A stretch of DNA of 64,000 nt from Roseiarcus sp963780825 (GCA_963780825.1 CAWADL010000009.1:43236-107235), one strand, 5' to 3'; shown: positions 9,808-20,900, numbered from the stretch's first letter. Made by a program: numbers and translations. Notes: a model not told the origin generated them from the sequence alone.

Positions 9808-10669
9808 TTGCCTTTGCCGACCCTATCGCACGAACGAGCAAGCATCATCAAGACTATATTTGGGAAGACACAAGTAATAATTGGTGTGTTGCATTGTCCG
9901 CCGTTGCCGGGGTCGCCGCGTTATCGAGATAAGGACTTTCAAACGAGTCGTAGACATCGCTCTTGCGGACGCGAAGCCTATGTGCGCGGCGGCGTCGACG
10001 GCCTGATCATCGAGAACCATGGCGACATCCCTTTCCTCAAGCCCGACCGGATCGGCCATGAGACCAGCGCCGCGCTCGCGGTGATCGCCGATCGGGTGCG
10101 CCAGCGATGTGGACGTGCCGATCGGCATCAACGTGCTCGCCAACGCCGCCTTGCCTGCGCTCGCCGTCGCCAAGGCCTCCGGCGCGAATTTCGTGCGCGT
10201 CAATCAATGGGCGAACGCCTATGTCGCCAACGAGGGCATCGTCGAGGGCGAGGCCGCGGTCGCGCTGCGCTACCGCGCGGCGATCGGCGCCGACGACGTC
10301 GCGATCTTCGCCGATGCGCATGTGAAGCACGGCGCCCATGCGATCGTCGCCGACCGCACCATCTCCGAGCTGGTGCGCGATGTCGAGTTCTTCGACGCCG
10401 ACGCGATCATCTGCACCGGCCAGCGCACCGGCGACGCCGCGGCGCGTCGATGAGATCCGAGACGATGCGGGCGGCGACGAGCCTGCCGCTGCTGGTCGGC
10501 AGCGGCGCGACGCCGGACAACATCGGCGACCTGCTGCCGCTGCTCGACGGCGTCATCGTCGCCAGCGCGCTGAAGCAGGACGGCGTCTGGTGGAACCCGG
10601 TCGAGGAGGCGCGTGTCGCGGCCTTCATGGACAAGGTGCGCGCAATCCGGCGGGAGGCCGACGGCGTGA
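9808..10669 (+). CDS. BtpA/SgcQ-family TIM-barrel protein, frameshifted
   Basis: The protein matches the BtpA/SgcQ family: TQVIIGVLHCPPLPGSPRYR, GVDGLIIENHGDIPF, DVPIGINVLANAALPALAVA, ANFVRVNQWANAYV and LPLLVGSGATPDNIGDLLP. BtpA is named for photosystem I biogenesis in cyanobacteria, but in heterotrophs these proteins sit in sugar operons and no reaction is firmly known. A strong AGGAGGAG at 9798-9805 precedes two candidate TTG starts (9808 and 9814). One base too many near 10,105 and breaks near 9,955 and 10,440 disrupt the frame. As written it reads through into TenA; a TGA at 10,667-10,669 one frame over is the plausible stop. Confidence 0.8.
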
Positions 10670-11317
10670 GCGCTGCCCCGCTCTCCGAGCGCATCCGCGC
10701 CGCCAACCTCGACGTCTGGGACGCGATGCAGGCGCATCGCTTCGTCGCGGAGATCGAAGCGGACCGGCTGAGCGCCGCGGCGTTCAAGGCCTATCTGATC
10801 TACGAATGCGACTTCGTCGAAACCGCGATGCTGATCTTCGGCCACATGCTGGTCAAGGCGCCGGCGCTGCCGGAGCGGCGCTGGCTCGCGGGCGTGCTGC
10901 AGGCGCTGGCGGTCGATCAGATCGGCTATTTCGAGCACACCTTCGCGGCGCTCGGCGTGACCAGCGAAAATCGCGCGCGAGCCGCTGCCGCCTTCAGTGT
11001 CTGCATTTCGCGAGGGCATGCTGAGCATGGCGCGCGACGGCTGCTATCTCGACGGCGTCGCGATCATGCTGGCGGCGGAATGGATGTACGCGACCTGGTG
11101 CTCGCGCGCGGCCAAGCGCACAATCAGCGATCCGATCCTCAAGCGCTGGGTGGACCTGCACGCCGAGCCCGCGTTTCTCGCGCAAGCCGATTGGCTGCGT
11201 CGGCAGATCGACGCCGCAGACCCCGCTCAAGAACCTGTGCTCAGCCAGCGCTTTCGCCGCGCGCTAGAGCTGGAAATCGCCTTTCACTCCGCGCCATTCG
11301 AAGGGACATCGCCATGA
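10666..11317 (+). CDS. TenA/THI-4-family hydrolase (TenA_E-like), frameshifted
   Basis: The all-helical TenA/PQQC fold protein begins VSAAPLSERIRAANLDVWDA with a GTG at 10,666 and a GGGAGG ribosome site about nine bases upstream. Later motifs are CDFVETAMLIFGHMLVKAP and GYLDGVAIMLAAEWMYATW (the first residues read as DGCYLDGVAIML). The family cleaves aminopyrimidine precursors or breakdown products of thiamin. At the position where thiaminase II has its catalytic Cys this protein has AAEW, as in the TenA_E branch. A break lies near 11,005. The C-terminal ELEIAFHSAPF carries the conserved late Glu. The stop overlaps the hydantoinase ATG by 4 bp. A role outside thiamin metabolism is possible. 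Confidence 0.8.
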
Positions 11318-12702
11318 CCGACATCTACGATCTCGTCATCAAGGGCGGTACGGTCGTCACCGACCGTGAGACGTTTCGCGCCGACGTCGGCGTGATCGGG
11401 GAGCGTATCGCCGCCGTCGGGGAATCGCTGAAGGGTCGGGAGACCATCGACGCGGGCGGCCTGCTCGTCATGCCGGGCGGCGTCGACACGCATTGTCATC
11501 TGGATCAGGTCCAGCCCGGCATGGGCTACGGCGCCGAGGATTTTGTGACGGGGAGCCGCTCCGCGCTGCTCGGCGGCACGACGAGCGCGATCTCCTTCGT
11601 TTCTCAGTTCAAAGGCGAGCCGATCCGCGACGTGCTGGCCGAGACGCTGCGCCGCGGCCGCCGCTCGATCATCGACTACAGCTTTCATCAGATCCTATCC
11701 GACCCGACCGACGAGGTGCTGGCCGAACTACCCGCGATCGTCGCCTCGGGAATCCGCAGCTTCAAGGTGTTCATGACCTACGAGGCGTCGCGGCTCGATG
11801 ACCGGCAATTCCTGCGCGTGCTGGCGGCAGCAAGACGCGAAGGCGCGATGGTCGCCGTGCATTGTGAGAACTACGACGCGATTGGTTGGTTGACTGAACA
11901 GCTTCTCGCCGCCGGCCTGACGGCGCCGAAGTATCATGCCTGGTCGCGGCCGAAAGTCGTGGAGCGCGAGGCGACTTACCGCGCCATCGCCTTGGCCGAG
12001 CTTGTCGACACGCCGATCCAGGTGTTTCACGTCTCCTGTGCCGAAGTCGCCGAGGAGATCGCGCGCGCGAAGCGGCGCGGGCTGAAAGTGTGGGGCGAGA
12101 CCTGCCCGCAATATTTCGCGCTGACCGCCGACGACATGGCGCGGCCCGACTTCGAGGGCGCGAAATTCATATGCAGCCCGGCGCCGCGCGACGCTTCCGA
12201 CCACGAAGGCCTGTGGGAGATGATGCGGCAGGGCGTGATCGACGTCGTCTCCTCCGATCACGCGGCGTCCAACTTCACGGGCGACAATGCGAAGGACCGC
12301 AACGGCCGCGACGCGCCTTTTCGCGACATCCCGAACGGCGTACCCGGCGTCGGTTCACGTCTGCCGCTGTTGTTTTCCGAAGGGGTCGTGAAGGGCCGGA
12401 TCGACCTGCCGACCTTCGTTGCGCTGACCGCGACCAATCCGGCGCGGCTTTACGGGCTCGGCGGCCGCAAAGGCGCGCTGTCGCCCGGCGCCGATGCCGA
12501 CATCGTCATCTGGGATCCCGCAAAGCGCGTGCGGATCGAAAACGCGCTGCTGGGGCACGCGGTCGACTACACGCCCTACGAAGGCCGCGAGGTGACGGGC
12601 TGGCCGGTGATGACGATCCGTCGCGGCGCCGTCGCGATGCGCGAAGGGAAGCTGCTCCTGGAAGAGGGGACCGGGCGCGTTCCTGGCGCGCGGACCTTAT
12701 GA
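11314..12702 (+). CDS. Dihydropyrimidinase / D-hydantoinase family cyclic amidohydrolase
   Basis: An intact 462-residue amidohydrolase that opens dihydropyrimidine or hydantoin rings hydrolytically. The metal site is visible: GGVDTHCHLDQ (the usual HTH is HCH), the carbamylated Lys in IRSFKVFMTYEA, His in GAMVAVHCEN and IQVFHVSCAE, and Asp in DVVSSDHAA. The substrate-loop Tyr and other family landmarks such as NPARLYGLGGRKGALSPGADAD are present. It is the last full gene of the cluster and overlaps the TenA stop, so it is co-translated. Its clean frame in a damaged neighbourhood is notable. Allantoinase or dihydroorotase are less likely by motif. Confidence 0.9.
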   Translation: MTDIYDLVIKGGTVVTDRETFRADVGVIGERIAAVGESLKGRETIDAGGLLVMPGGVDTHCHLDQVQPGMGYGAEDFVTGSRSALLGGTTSAISFVSQFKGEPIRDVLAETLRRGRRSIIDYSFHQILSDPTDEVLAELPAIVASGIRSFKVFMTYEASRLDDRQFLRVLAAARREGAMVAVHCENYDAIGWLTEQLLAAGLTAPKYHAWSRPKVVEREATYRAIALAELVDTPIQVFHVSCAEVAEEIARAKRRGLKVWGETCPQYFALTADDMARPDFEGAKFICSPAPRDASDHEGLWEMMRQGVIDVVSSDHAASNFTGDNAKDRNGRDAPFRDIPNGVPGVGSRLPLLFSEGVVKGRIDLPTFVALTATNPARLYGLGGRKGALSPGADADIVIWDPAKRVRIENALLGHAVDYTPYEGREVTGWPVMTIRRGAVAMREGKLLLEEGTGRVPGARTL

Positions 12703-12767
12703 CGATCGCCCAGCCGCTCGGCCGCCTCGCGAACGGCTTCGACGCGGCGCGGGCCCGTCTAGCCTGA
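12699..12767 (+). pseudogene. Very short reading frame overlapping the hydantoinase stop
   Basis: An ATG at 12,699 overlaps the hydantoinase TGA in the ATGA arrangement used throughout this cluster, but the frame ends after 22 codons (MTIAQPLGRLANGFDAARAR...). It may be the first codons of a lost further operon gene. No family could be recognised. Confidence 0.25.
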
Positions 12768-13055
12768 CGAAAGGCGCGCGAGGCGCCCGCTGATCCGTCA
12801 CACGCGTTGCGCACAGATTAGCGACCATGTGCGCCCGCATCGCCTCGATTTTTTGACTTTCCTGCTTCTTGACAAGGGCTAACCCTTCCGACAACTTGAA
12901 GAATTGCGGCGGGATGGGCAGAACTAATTGTAGAGTTCAGTTCGACGTGAGCTTGTTCTCTCATTGAAATAGCGGCAATATTCCAGTTCGCTAAATACAT
13001 CCGCAAGCAGTATTTAATGAACCGGTGAATCGGTCTGCGTTGGGGGCGGCGCCTG
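12768..13055. other. Intergenic region upstream of the giant repeat protein
   Basis: About 290 bases without a supported gene separate the catabolic operon from the surface-protein gene. The last 100 bases are visibly more A/T-rich than the surroundings, as expected for a promoter region. No clear -35/-10 pair, terminator or repeat copy was identified. Confidence 0.5.
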
Positions 13056-16000
13056 ATGTCGAATATATTCTGGAATGTCACCGCCAACGGGGATTGGGAC
13101 GTCGCGACCAATTGGCTGCCGGAAACGGTCCCGGGCGTCGGTGACGACGCCGTGCTCGGCGTCACCGGTTTCGCCATCACGCAGAGTTACACGGTGTCGG
13201 TCACCGCGTCGATTGACGTAGGCGCGGTCACGATCAGCGACTCCGGCGCGGTGCTTTCGATAGGGACCGGGGTCACCGCCTCCGTCGCCGACGATGTCAC
13301 AAACGCCGGCGATATCGAGCTGCAAGACGGCCAAGTCACAATTTCCGGCAATCTCACGAACACCAGCGGGTCCTCGGGAACGGCTGTCATCGACGTTGAC
13401 ACCCGCGCTGACGGCAGCTCGCTGAGTGTCACCGGGACCTTCGACAATACCTCCCGCTTCAGCGTCGGCAACGGCGGCCTCACCGCGCAGACGCTGATAT
13501 CGGTCGGCGCGCTGCAAAACACCGGCTCGATCACCCTGTCGGGCAACAATAGCCTAGGCAATACCGAGCGGGCGGTTCTCGACGTTCTCTCCGCGGCGCC
13601 GACCACCTGGACGGGGTCGATAGCGCTCTATGGCCAGTCGCTGCTTGAATTCAGCAGCGGCTCGATCGGCGCGATCGCGGATGATGCGGAGATCTATCTC
13701 GGCAGCGCAGACGGATACATTTCCGACGCCGGCGGCGCGGACGATTCCGCGATTTCCGGGCTCACCAGCAACGCCGGCGATTTCGAGTTGCAGGATGGCG
13801 CGTCGGTCGCGCTTTCAGGCGGCCTGACCAACACCGGCACGGTCTACCTAGACACAAATACGGACTACGGCCTCGATCCCAACGGCGGCAGCACGCTGAA
13901 CATTACCGGCGCGCTGACCAACGACGACAAACTCGTTGTCGGCAACAGCGGTATGACCGCCAACGCGCTGGTGACGGCGGCCTCGCTCGTCAACACGGGC
14001 TCGATCTCGCTCGTCGGCAATGTGACCAAAGGCATCGAGGCTACCCTCGACATCGCAGCCGCGGCGCCGACGACGCTGACCGGGTTTTACGATCTCGGCG
14101 GCCGCGACAGCCACGGCGGCGATTCGCTGCTCGAATTCGGCTCGGGTAAGATCCTCTCGATCGCCGCGAACGCGGAGCTCTATCTCGCCAATCCCACCAG
14201 CTTTGTCGCCGACGCGGACGACACGAGCCACGACTCGGCCTTGATCAACCTCGCCAGCAACGCCGGCGACCTCGAACTGCAGGATGCCGCGGCGCCGGTG
14301 AAGTTGTCGGGCGGCCTGACAAACACCGGCACGATCGATCTGGACACCAACACCGACTACGGGCTCGATCCCAATGGCGGCAGTAGTCTGACGATCAACG
14401 GCGCGCTGATCAACACAGGCCAAGTCAACACCAACAACGGCGCGCTGAACATCGGCAACCCCGCTCTCGGCGCCGCCACTACGGTGACCGCGCAATCGAT
14501 CGACAACACCGGTTCGATTCGGATCGTCGGCAACATCTCGAAGGACGTTCAAGCGACGCTGGACATTACCGGCGCCGCGCCGACGACGCTGACCGGCTTC
14601 TACGATCTCGGCGGCCGCGACAATCACAGCGGCGATTCACTGCTGGAATTCGGCTCCGGCCAGATTTCCTCGATCGCGGCCGGGGCGACGCTCTATCTCG
14701 CCAATCCCACCAGTTTCGTTGCCGATGCCGACGATCTGACCCACGATTCCGCCCTCAAAGGATTGACCAGTATTGCGGGCGATCTCGACTTGGAGGACGC
14801 GGCCGCGCCGCTGACGATCACCGGCGATCTCGTCAACACGTCCACTGGGAATATCAATCTCGACACCAACGGCGATTACGGCCTCGACCCCAACGGCGGC
14901 AGCGAGCTGACCGTCGACGGGACCCTCACCAACGACGACACGGTGTATATCGGTAACGGCGGCCTGGGCGCGGAATCGCTGATGACCGTGGGGGCGCTGG
15001 TCAACACGGGAACGATCACGCTGTACGGCGGCAAGGCCGAAGCCGTGATGAACGTGTTGTCGGCGGCGCCGACCACCTGGACCGGCACACTCAACCTCAA
15101 CGTCGGCACGGTGCTGAACGATCCTTCCGGTCCCGCGGAGATTCTGTTCGCCAGCGGCTCGATTCAGACCATCGCCACGAGTGCGACCATATCTGTTTGG
15201 GGGCAGGCGTATGTCGCCGACGCCGCCACGCCGAATACCAACTCGGCGCTGGACGACCTGGCCTCGATTGCCGGCACGCTCTCGATCGACTTCGGCGCCA
15301 GCGTCAGCATCTCCGGCGATCTCGACGTCACCGGTTTTCTTGGCGTCGACGAGCATCAGTTCGACGGCTTCAACAATTCCGGCGGCAGCTCGCTGAAAGT
15401 TGCAGGCACGCTGACCAACAGCGCGACTGTCACCCTCGGCAACGGCGTCTTGTCCGGTCCGGCGGTGCTGACCGTCGGCGCGCTGGACAATACCAGCGCC
15501 GGCACGATCAACATCGAGACCTCCAGCAACTACAGCGCGACTTTCACCGTCGAGTCCGCCGCGCCGAGCGTCTGGGTGGGCGCGTTGAACGTCTCCGGCG
15601 AAGGCTCGATGATCTTTTCGAGCGGGTCGATTCATAGCATCGCCGATGATGCGTCGATCACGTTGGAAACGTCGGCCGGATTCATCGCCGACGCCGACGA
15701 CACGACTGCGAATGGCGCGCTCTCCGGTCTGCAATCCATCGCCGGCTCGCTCTCGATCGGCTACGGCGCCAAGGTCACGACCAACGGCGACCTCGACAAC
15801 TCCGGCACGCTTGGGATCGACGATCGCAACGGCTCCGGCAAGAGCACGCTGACGGTTCAGGGCACGCTGACCAACAGCTTGAACCTCAACGTCGGCAGCT
15901 ACGACACCGAAGGCGACGCGACCCTCGATGTCGAAAATCTCGACAACACGGCGACGGGGACGATCAGCCTCAAGGGCGGCGTCGGCGCGGCGACGATCAA

Positions 16001-17599
16001 TGTGGCGGCGGCCGCGCCGACGGTGTGGAACGGAACGTTGAATGTCGACGTCGGCACCGTGCTCGGCAACCCGAGCGGCCCGGCGTCGCTGGTGTACGGC
16101 GGCGGCTCGATCCAGAGCATTGCGGCGAACGCCCAGATCGCCCTGTTCGCCGCCGACGCTTACGTCGCCGACGCCGACGACCTCAACAGCAACTCCGCTT
16201 TGAGCGGCCTCAACTCGGTTGCCGGTTCATTTTATCTCGACTTCGGCGCCTCGGCTTCGTTGACCGGCGATCTCGACAATTCCGGGACGATGGGCGTCGA
16301 CAATCAGGTGTTCGACGGCTTCGACAATTCCGGCGGCAGCACGCTGCATATCGCGGGAACGTTTACCAACAGCGGCTTCATCAACGTCGGCAATTACATC
16401 GACACGGCGACGACGATCTTCACGGCGGCGGAGTGGGACAACCAAAAAGGCGCGACCGCCAACATCAACGGAAGCGCGACAGCGCAGGCCGACGTCACCA
16501 TCACGGGCGCGTTGGACAACGCCGGCGCCTTCAACCCCGGCGACGGCTACAACATCATCGTCGGCTCGGTTGACAACACAGGGACGATGGACCTCACCGG
16601 CCGCGTCGGCGAGGTCAACAATTTCCAGTCGCTCGGCGCCACCAGCAACGACGACGAAATGACGATCGCCGCCTACAACGTGTTCGGCTCGGAAGGGGCG
16701 TTCACGGATGCGGGCGACGCTCAAGCTAGGCGGCTCGCTCGACGCCGACGACGGCGTGCATGTCACGTCGACCGGCAAGCTGACGATGCAGGGCGGCGAC
16801 ATCATTGCGCCCGCTTCCGCCGGACGTGACGCTCGACGCCGGCGCGACCGCGTCCGGCTATGGAATTGTTGGTCCTGCGATCGCCAACGACGGCGCGATC
16901 ACCGCGAGCGGCGGGTTGCTCACGCTGTCGGGGCCGATGACCGGCGCCGGCTCGCTCGGCTATCGCGAACGGCTCGGAATTGGAGCTCGGCGGCGCGACG
17001 GCCGAGGCCGTCAATTTCGACGACCATGTCGGAACGCTGAAGCTCGATCAACCCGAGAGCTTTACGCGGGTCGATCTCCGGGCTCGCCAAAGACGACGTG
17101 ATCGACCTCGCGGGCGTGCAGGCGACGAGCGCGGTGGTCATCGGCTCGACGCTGACGGTGACGGCGGGCGCGCAGACCTACAGCTATCAGGTCTCGGGGC
17201 CTGGGCTCGCGACCAATACGTTCGCGATCGAGGACGATCAGCACGGCGGCACGAATCTGGTGCTGGGGCCGCCGGGGCCGACGATTTCGGGGCCGACGTC
17301 GCAGACGGCGTTTCTGGGGTATCCGACGGTTCTCGGGCCGCTGACGATCGCCGATACCGGCGCCGGCAACGGATCGTTGACGGTGACGATTACGGCGCAG
17401 TCAGGGACGCTCGCTGGGGCGGCGGCAGGCGCGGGACGCTGACTGGAAGCGGGGGCAACAAGCTTGACGCTGACTGGCGATCTCGCGGACATCAACACGA
17501 TGTTGGCGCAGCCATCGATTACAGCGGTGGCGCCGCCGGGGCGTCCGGACAACGTAACAAGTTGCGGTGACCGACGCCGACAACGCGACAGCGGCGTAG
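13056..17599 (+). CDS. Giant secreted beta-strand-repeat surface protein, 3' end degraded
   Basis: The clean frame runs from MSNIFWNVTANGDWDVATNW to about 16,720, then continues through breaks near 16,720, 16,825, 16,970, 17,075 and 17,430. The product (about 1,500 residues) is rich in Gly, Asn, Thr, Ser and Asp with almost no Cys. At least six tandem units of 150-170 residues carry recurring motifs such as SLLEFGSG.I.SIAA, LTNTGTI and YGLDPNGGS. The C-terminal part (KLTLTGDLADINTMLAQPSI) resembles adhesin or type I-secreted repeat proteins. No N-terminal signal peptide is evident. An in-frame TAG at 17,597 replaces what looks like a CAG codon. Function as an adhesin or matrix protein is inferred. 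Confidence 0.7.
13596..16466 (+). repeat. Six tandem coding repeats of about 450-510 bp
   Basis: Units begin with a GCGCCGA-type Ala-Pro-(Thr/Ser) motif near 13,596, 14,064, 14,576, 15,066, 15,561 and 16,014. Units two and three are the closest pair, sharing the text TLTGFYDLGGRD, DSLLEFGSG, LYLANPTSFVADADD and LDTN.DYGLDPNGGS. Units four and six share LNVDVGTVLGNPSGPA-like text. Varying similarity indicates successive duplications rather than a recent uniform array. Confidence 0.75.
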
Positions 17600-17955
17600 A
17601 CGATCGCGGTGACGACGCGAAACAGTGCCGTTCACGCAACCAGCGCTGAACGTCCGCGCAGTTAATCCACTATTTATCCTCGGAACACCGACAGCGATAT
17701 CCGGCGATCAGCGTGTCCGATCCTTATGCCGATACTACCGGCGCAAGACCTCTCCGCATGTCTGACCAACGAAGGGACGCTCAATGCGCCGGCGCCAGGG
17801 CGGACAGGTCAAGCGGCCAAGGAACTCAATGGTAATGGCCTGATTCGTTTCGGCGAGCGGCAAGTAACGATGCAATTAATGCGCGATAGGATGACATCAA
17901 TAATTTGAATTCTCCATCCGAGAATCTTACGTACCAATGAATAGCTGCTGCCGAA
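17600..17955. other. Gene-poor gap with possible repeat-protein remnant
   Basis: No convincing gene lies here. Text after the TAG at 17,597 still reads TIAVTT in frame, and near 17,690-17,760 a frame reads TPTAISGDQRVSDPYADTTG, reminiscent of repeat modules in large adhesins, so decayed coding sequence of the upstream gene is likely. Base composition becomes noticeably less GC-rich from about 17,860. Confidence 0.4.
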
Positions 17956-20900
17956 ATGGTCTCGGCAGCATTAATTGCGCTTACACTTGCGGGCGCTGTG
18001 ATCAACGCCGCCTTAAGCGCAGCGTTTTCATCGTATTTGTCTCAGGGACAAACCATAAGACAGGCCCAATTTGATGCAAGCTTGAGCAAACACATACTGG
18101 CGCTGGAGCAGAGCGATCAAAACTTAACGACAGCGAATATAGCGCTCCAAAATGCTGTAGTGGTCGCATTAAAAAGACCGACCATTCCTCCTCCTTCAAA
18201 ATCGCCAGGTGGAACGGGTCCACACCTGCACATTCTTACGTCAAGCGGAACGGTGTACCAGTTTGACGCTTCGGGTGAATTCGTTTTAGCCAAATCCACA
18301 GACACGGGGAGACTCGTTTCAAGTACAAATTCGCGCGCAATCTTCGGATAGTCAATCGACGAGCGAGATTACGCAGGTCGCGATGGCTGTCGGAAACGAC
18401 CGGGTCACCTTGGCTGTCGGGCGATCGGCAACGGTGTGGATAGACGGCGTGCTGTAAATCTCAACCCTGCAACTCCGACTTTGCTCGCCGGAGGGACAGA
18501 TTACCCAATCGGGACCGGCAACGTATGTCGTCAAATGGAACACCGGCGAGAGCCTCACCGTGGTCAACGATGGGGCGTACTTGGACGTAAGCGTGGACGT
18601 CAGCGCTGCGATTCGAGCCTTGTGCAAGGTCTGATCGGGTCGGACGAGGGCCAAGCCGACGATTTCATGCTTCCAGACGGAACAGTTCTACAGCAACCTC
18701 TGACGAGCGACCAACTCTATGCCACCTTCGCTAACGCTTGGCGGGTGAATTCCGATGACGTCTTTATTTGATTATGGCCAAGGTCAAGCCCGAGCACTTT
18801 CACGGATCCGAATTTCCCCGAGATACCGATCACTCTGGCAGATCTTCCGGCAAATAGTCGTAGCGATAGCGGCGCAAGCGGTGGCGGCGTCGGGCGTCAC
18901 AGATCCTGGCGCCGCGGCTGCGACAGCGTTCGACTATATTGCTGGCGGCGGCAAGCCAAGTGTGATTGCGGCCGACAAAGATTTCTTTCAGGGCGCAAGT
19001 ACATCGCCGGCCTCGGTCACGGAAAGCGTCGGCCGTCAGAAGGGACGGCGCGCTCGGCGTCTTCGCCCCTGTATCCGCCGTCCAGGAGTCGCAGTCCGGC
19101 GCAACAGACGTCAGCTTCGACGTTTATCTCACTGCCCCGGAGACGACGCGACGACGTCGACTATGCCGTCGTCGATACGGGCGACGACGATTTCACGCCG
19201 CGACATTTGGCGGGATCTCTGCCGACCGGATCGATCACCATTGCCGCCGGGCAAACCGCAGGGACGATCACGATCGCGGTCCCGCAAGGCGCGCTCGGGA
19301 CGAGCCCGAGCAAGGACGTGCGACTTGAACATCAGCTCGCCCGGCGAGAGTGCCAGTGTTTGCGCCTACCGCCGTGGAGGCGGTCACCGCTGCGACCGCG
19401 ACCGCGCCGATCGTCTGCGGTCCGGCGAAAGCCGTCCCCGAACTCGAATATCTCGGCAGCGTCGGAACGTTCACTGGCAGCGGCGACGATTACACGTTGA
19501 ACCTCGGCGACATTCAATTCTGGTCAACCACTTCCCGCGCTGCAATTCGCGATCGCCAACGCGCAACTCCGCTCCCGGCGACTCGCTGACCGGCTCATTC
19601 ACCTGGCAGACTGTCGCCGGCTACGAAAACTACCGTCGACGGCGACGACAAGTCCGGCGCGAGCTGACGTCGCCGATTGGCGCCGGCTTCGAGCGACCAG
19701 GCGCTGACGGTCACGACGGTCCAAAACAAGTTCGGCGCGCAGGACGACGTCATCACCTTCACGCCCGTCGACACCAACGCCAGCGGCTATTCCGAGCAGC
19801 TTTCGCCGATCACGCTGACGATCACCGACACGCTCGAAGTTCCCAGCGCGATCTACAGCCAGGCCTTCGGCGACGTGCACATCGACACCTACACCGGCGT
19901 CACCTACAATTTCCAGGCGGCCGGCGAGTTCACGCTGGCGAAATCGAACCTCGCCGACGACTCGTTCGACATTCAGATCCGGTTGCAGCCCTACACCACG
20001 TCTTCATCCGTCACCTACATCACTCAGGCGGCGATATCGCTGGGCGCCGACGACATCACGTTCGACACCGGCGGCGGATTGCAACCGATCACGGTGCGCG
20101 ACAACGGCGCGCTGACGACGCTCAGCATGAGCGATCCGACGCTGACGCTCGCCGGCGGAACGATCACCGAAATTTCGCCCGCCATGTACAAGGTGGTCTG
20201 GAATACCGGCGAGACGATGACCGTCACCGAGGGCGAGAGCCTCCTGACCAACGGCAGCCGTTATCTCAACATCAGCGATTCGGCGCCCAATATTCCGCGG
20301 CTCCGTCATCGGCCTGCAGACGGGCGACGATCTGCCGTCGACCACCTGCGATCTCTATGGCGAATACGCCGACGAATGGCGCGTCACGCAGGCGAGCTCG
20401 CTGTTCTACTACACGGGCGATCAAACAACCGCGACCTTCACGGTTCCCGGCTTCCCGACCAACCAGATCAGCCTGGCCGATATTCCCGCGAGCGTGCTGG
20501 CGCAGGCGCAAGCGGCCGTTGCGGCGGCTGGCATCACGGATCCCGACGCTCGCAGCAGCAGGCCGAACTCGACTATCTCGCCACCGGCAGCATCGAGATC
20601 CGTGGACGCGAGCGCCAACGTCAATCAGCAGGTCACCGACACCCGGCGGCCGAGCATCACGCAGTGCACGACCCCGGCGACCGCGATCGGCGTGATGGCG
20701 GACGCGGCCGAGGTGAAGGAGGCCGAGAGCGGCCCGACCGAACTCACTTTCACCGCCTATCTCACCGGCGTCGCGGACGACGACACGACGGTCGACTACA
20801 CCGTCACCGAGCCCGACGCCGCCGATCTTCGGCGGTGCAGGCGCCGTCGGGCAGCGTCGTCATCGCCGCGGGTCAGAGCCAAGCGCAGTTCACCGTCGAC

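Noticed and set aside
9808..12702. A single 964-residue reading frame covering BtpA-like, TenA and hydantoinase regions
   Set aside because: It is a chance join: parts of it are out of the true frame (about 10,105-10,440 and 11,010-11,310), while the hydantoinase has its own ATG with a 4-bp overlap to the TenA stop.
13848..15734. Long antisense reading frames opposite the giant repeat protein
   Set aside because: They mirror the biased, Gly/Asn/Asp-rich repeat codons and have no recognisable domain; the plus-strand frame has coherent protein repeats.
13596..16466. CRISPR array
   Set aside because: The repeats are long, coding and without short constant repeats separated by unique spacers; no cas genes are present.
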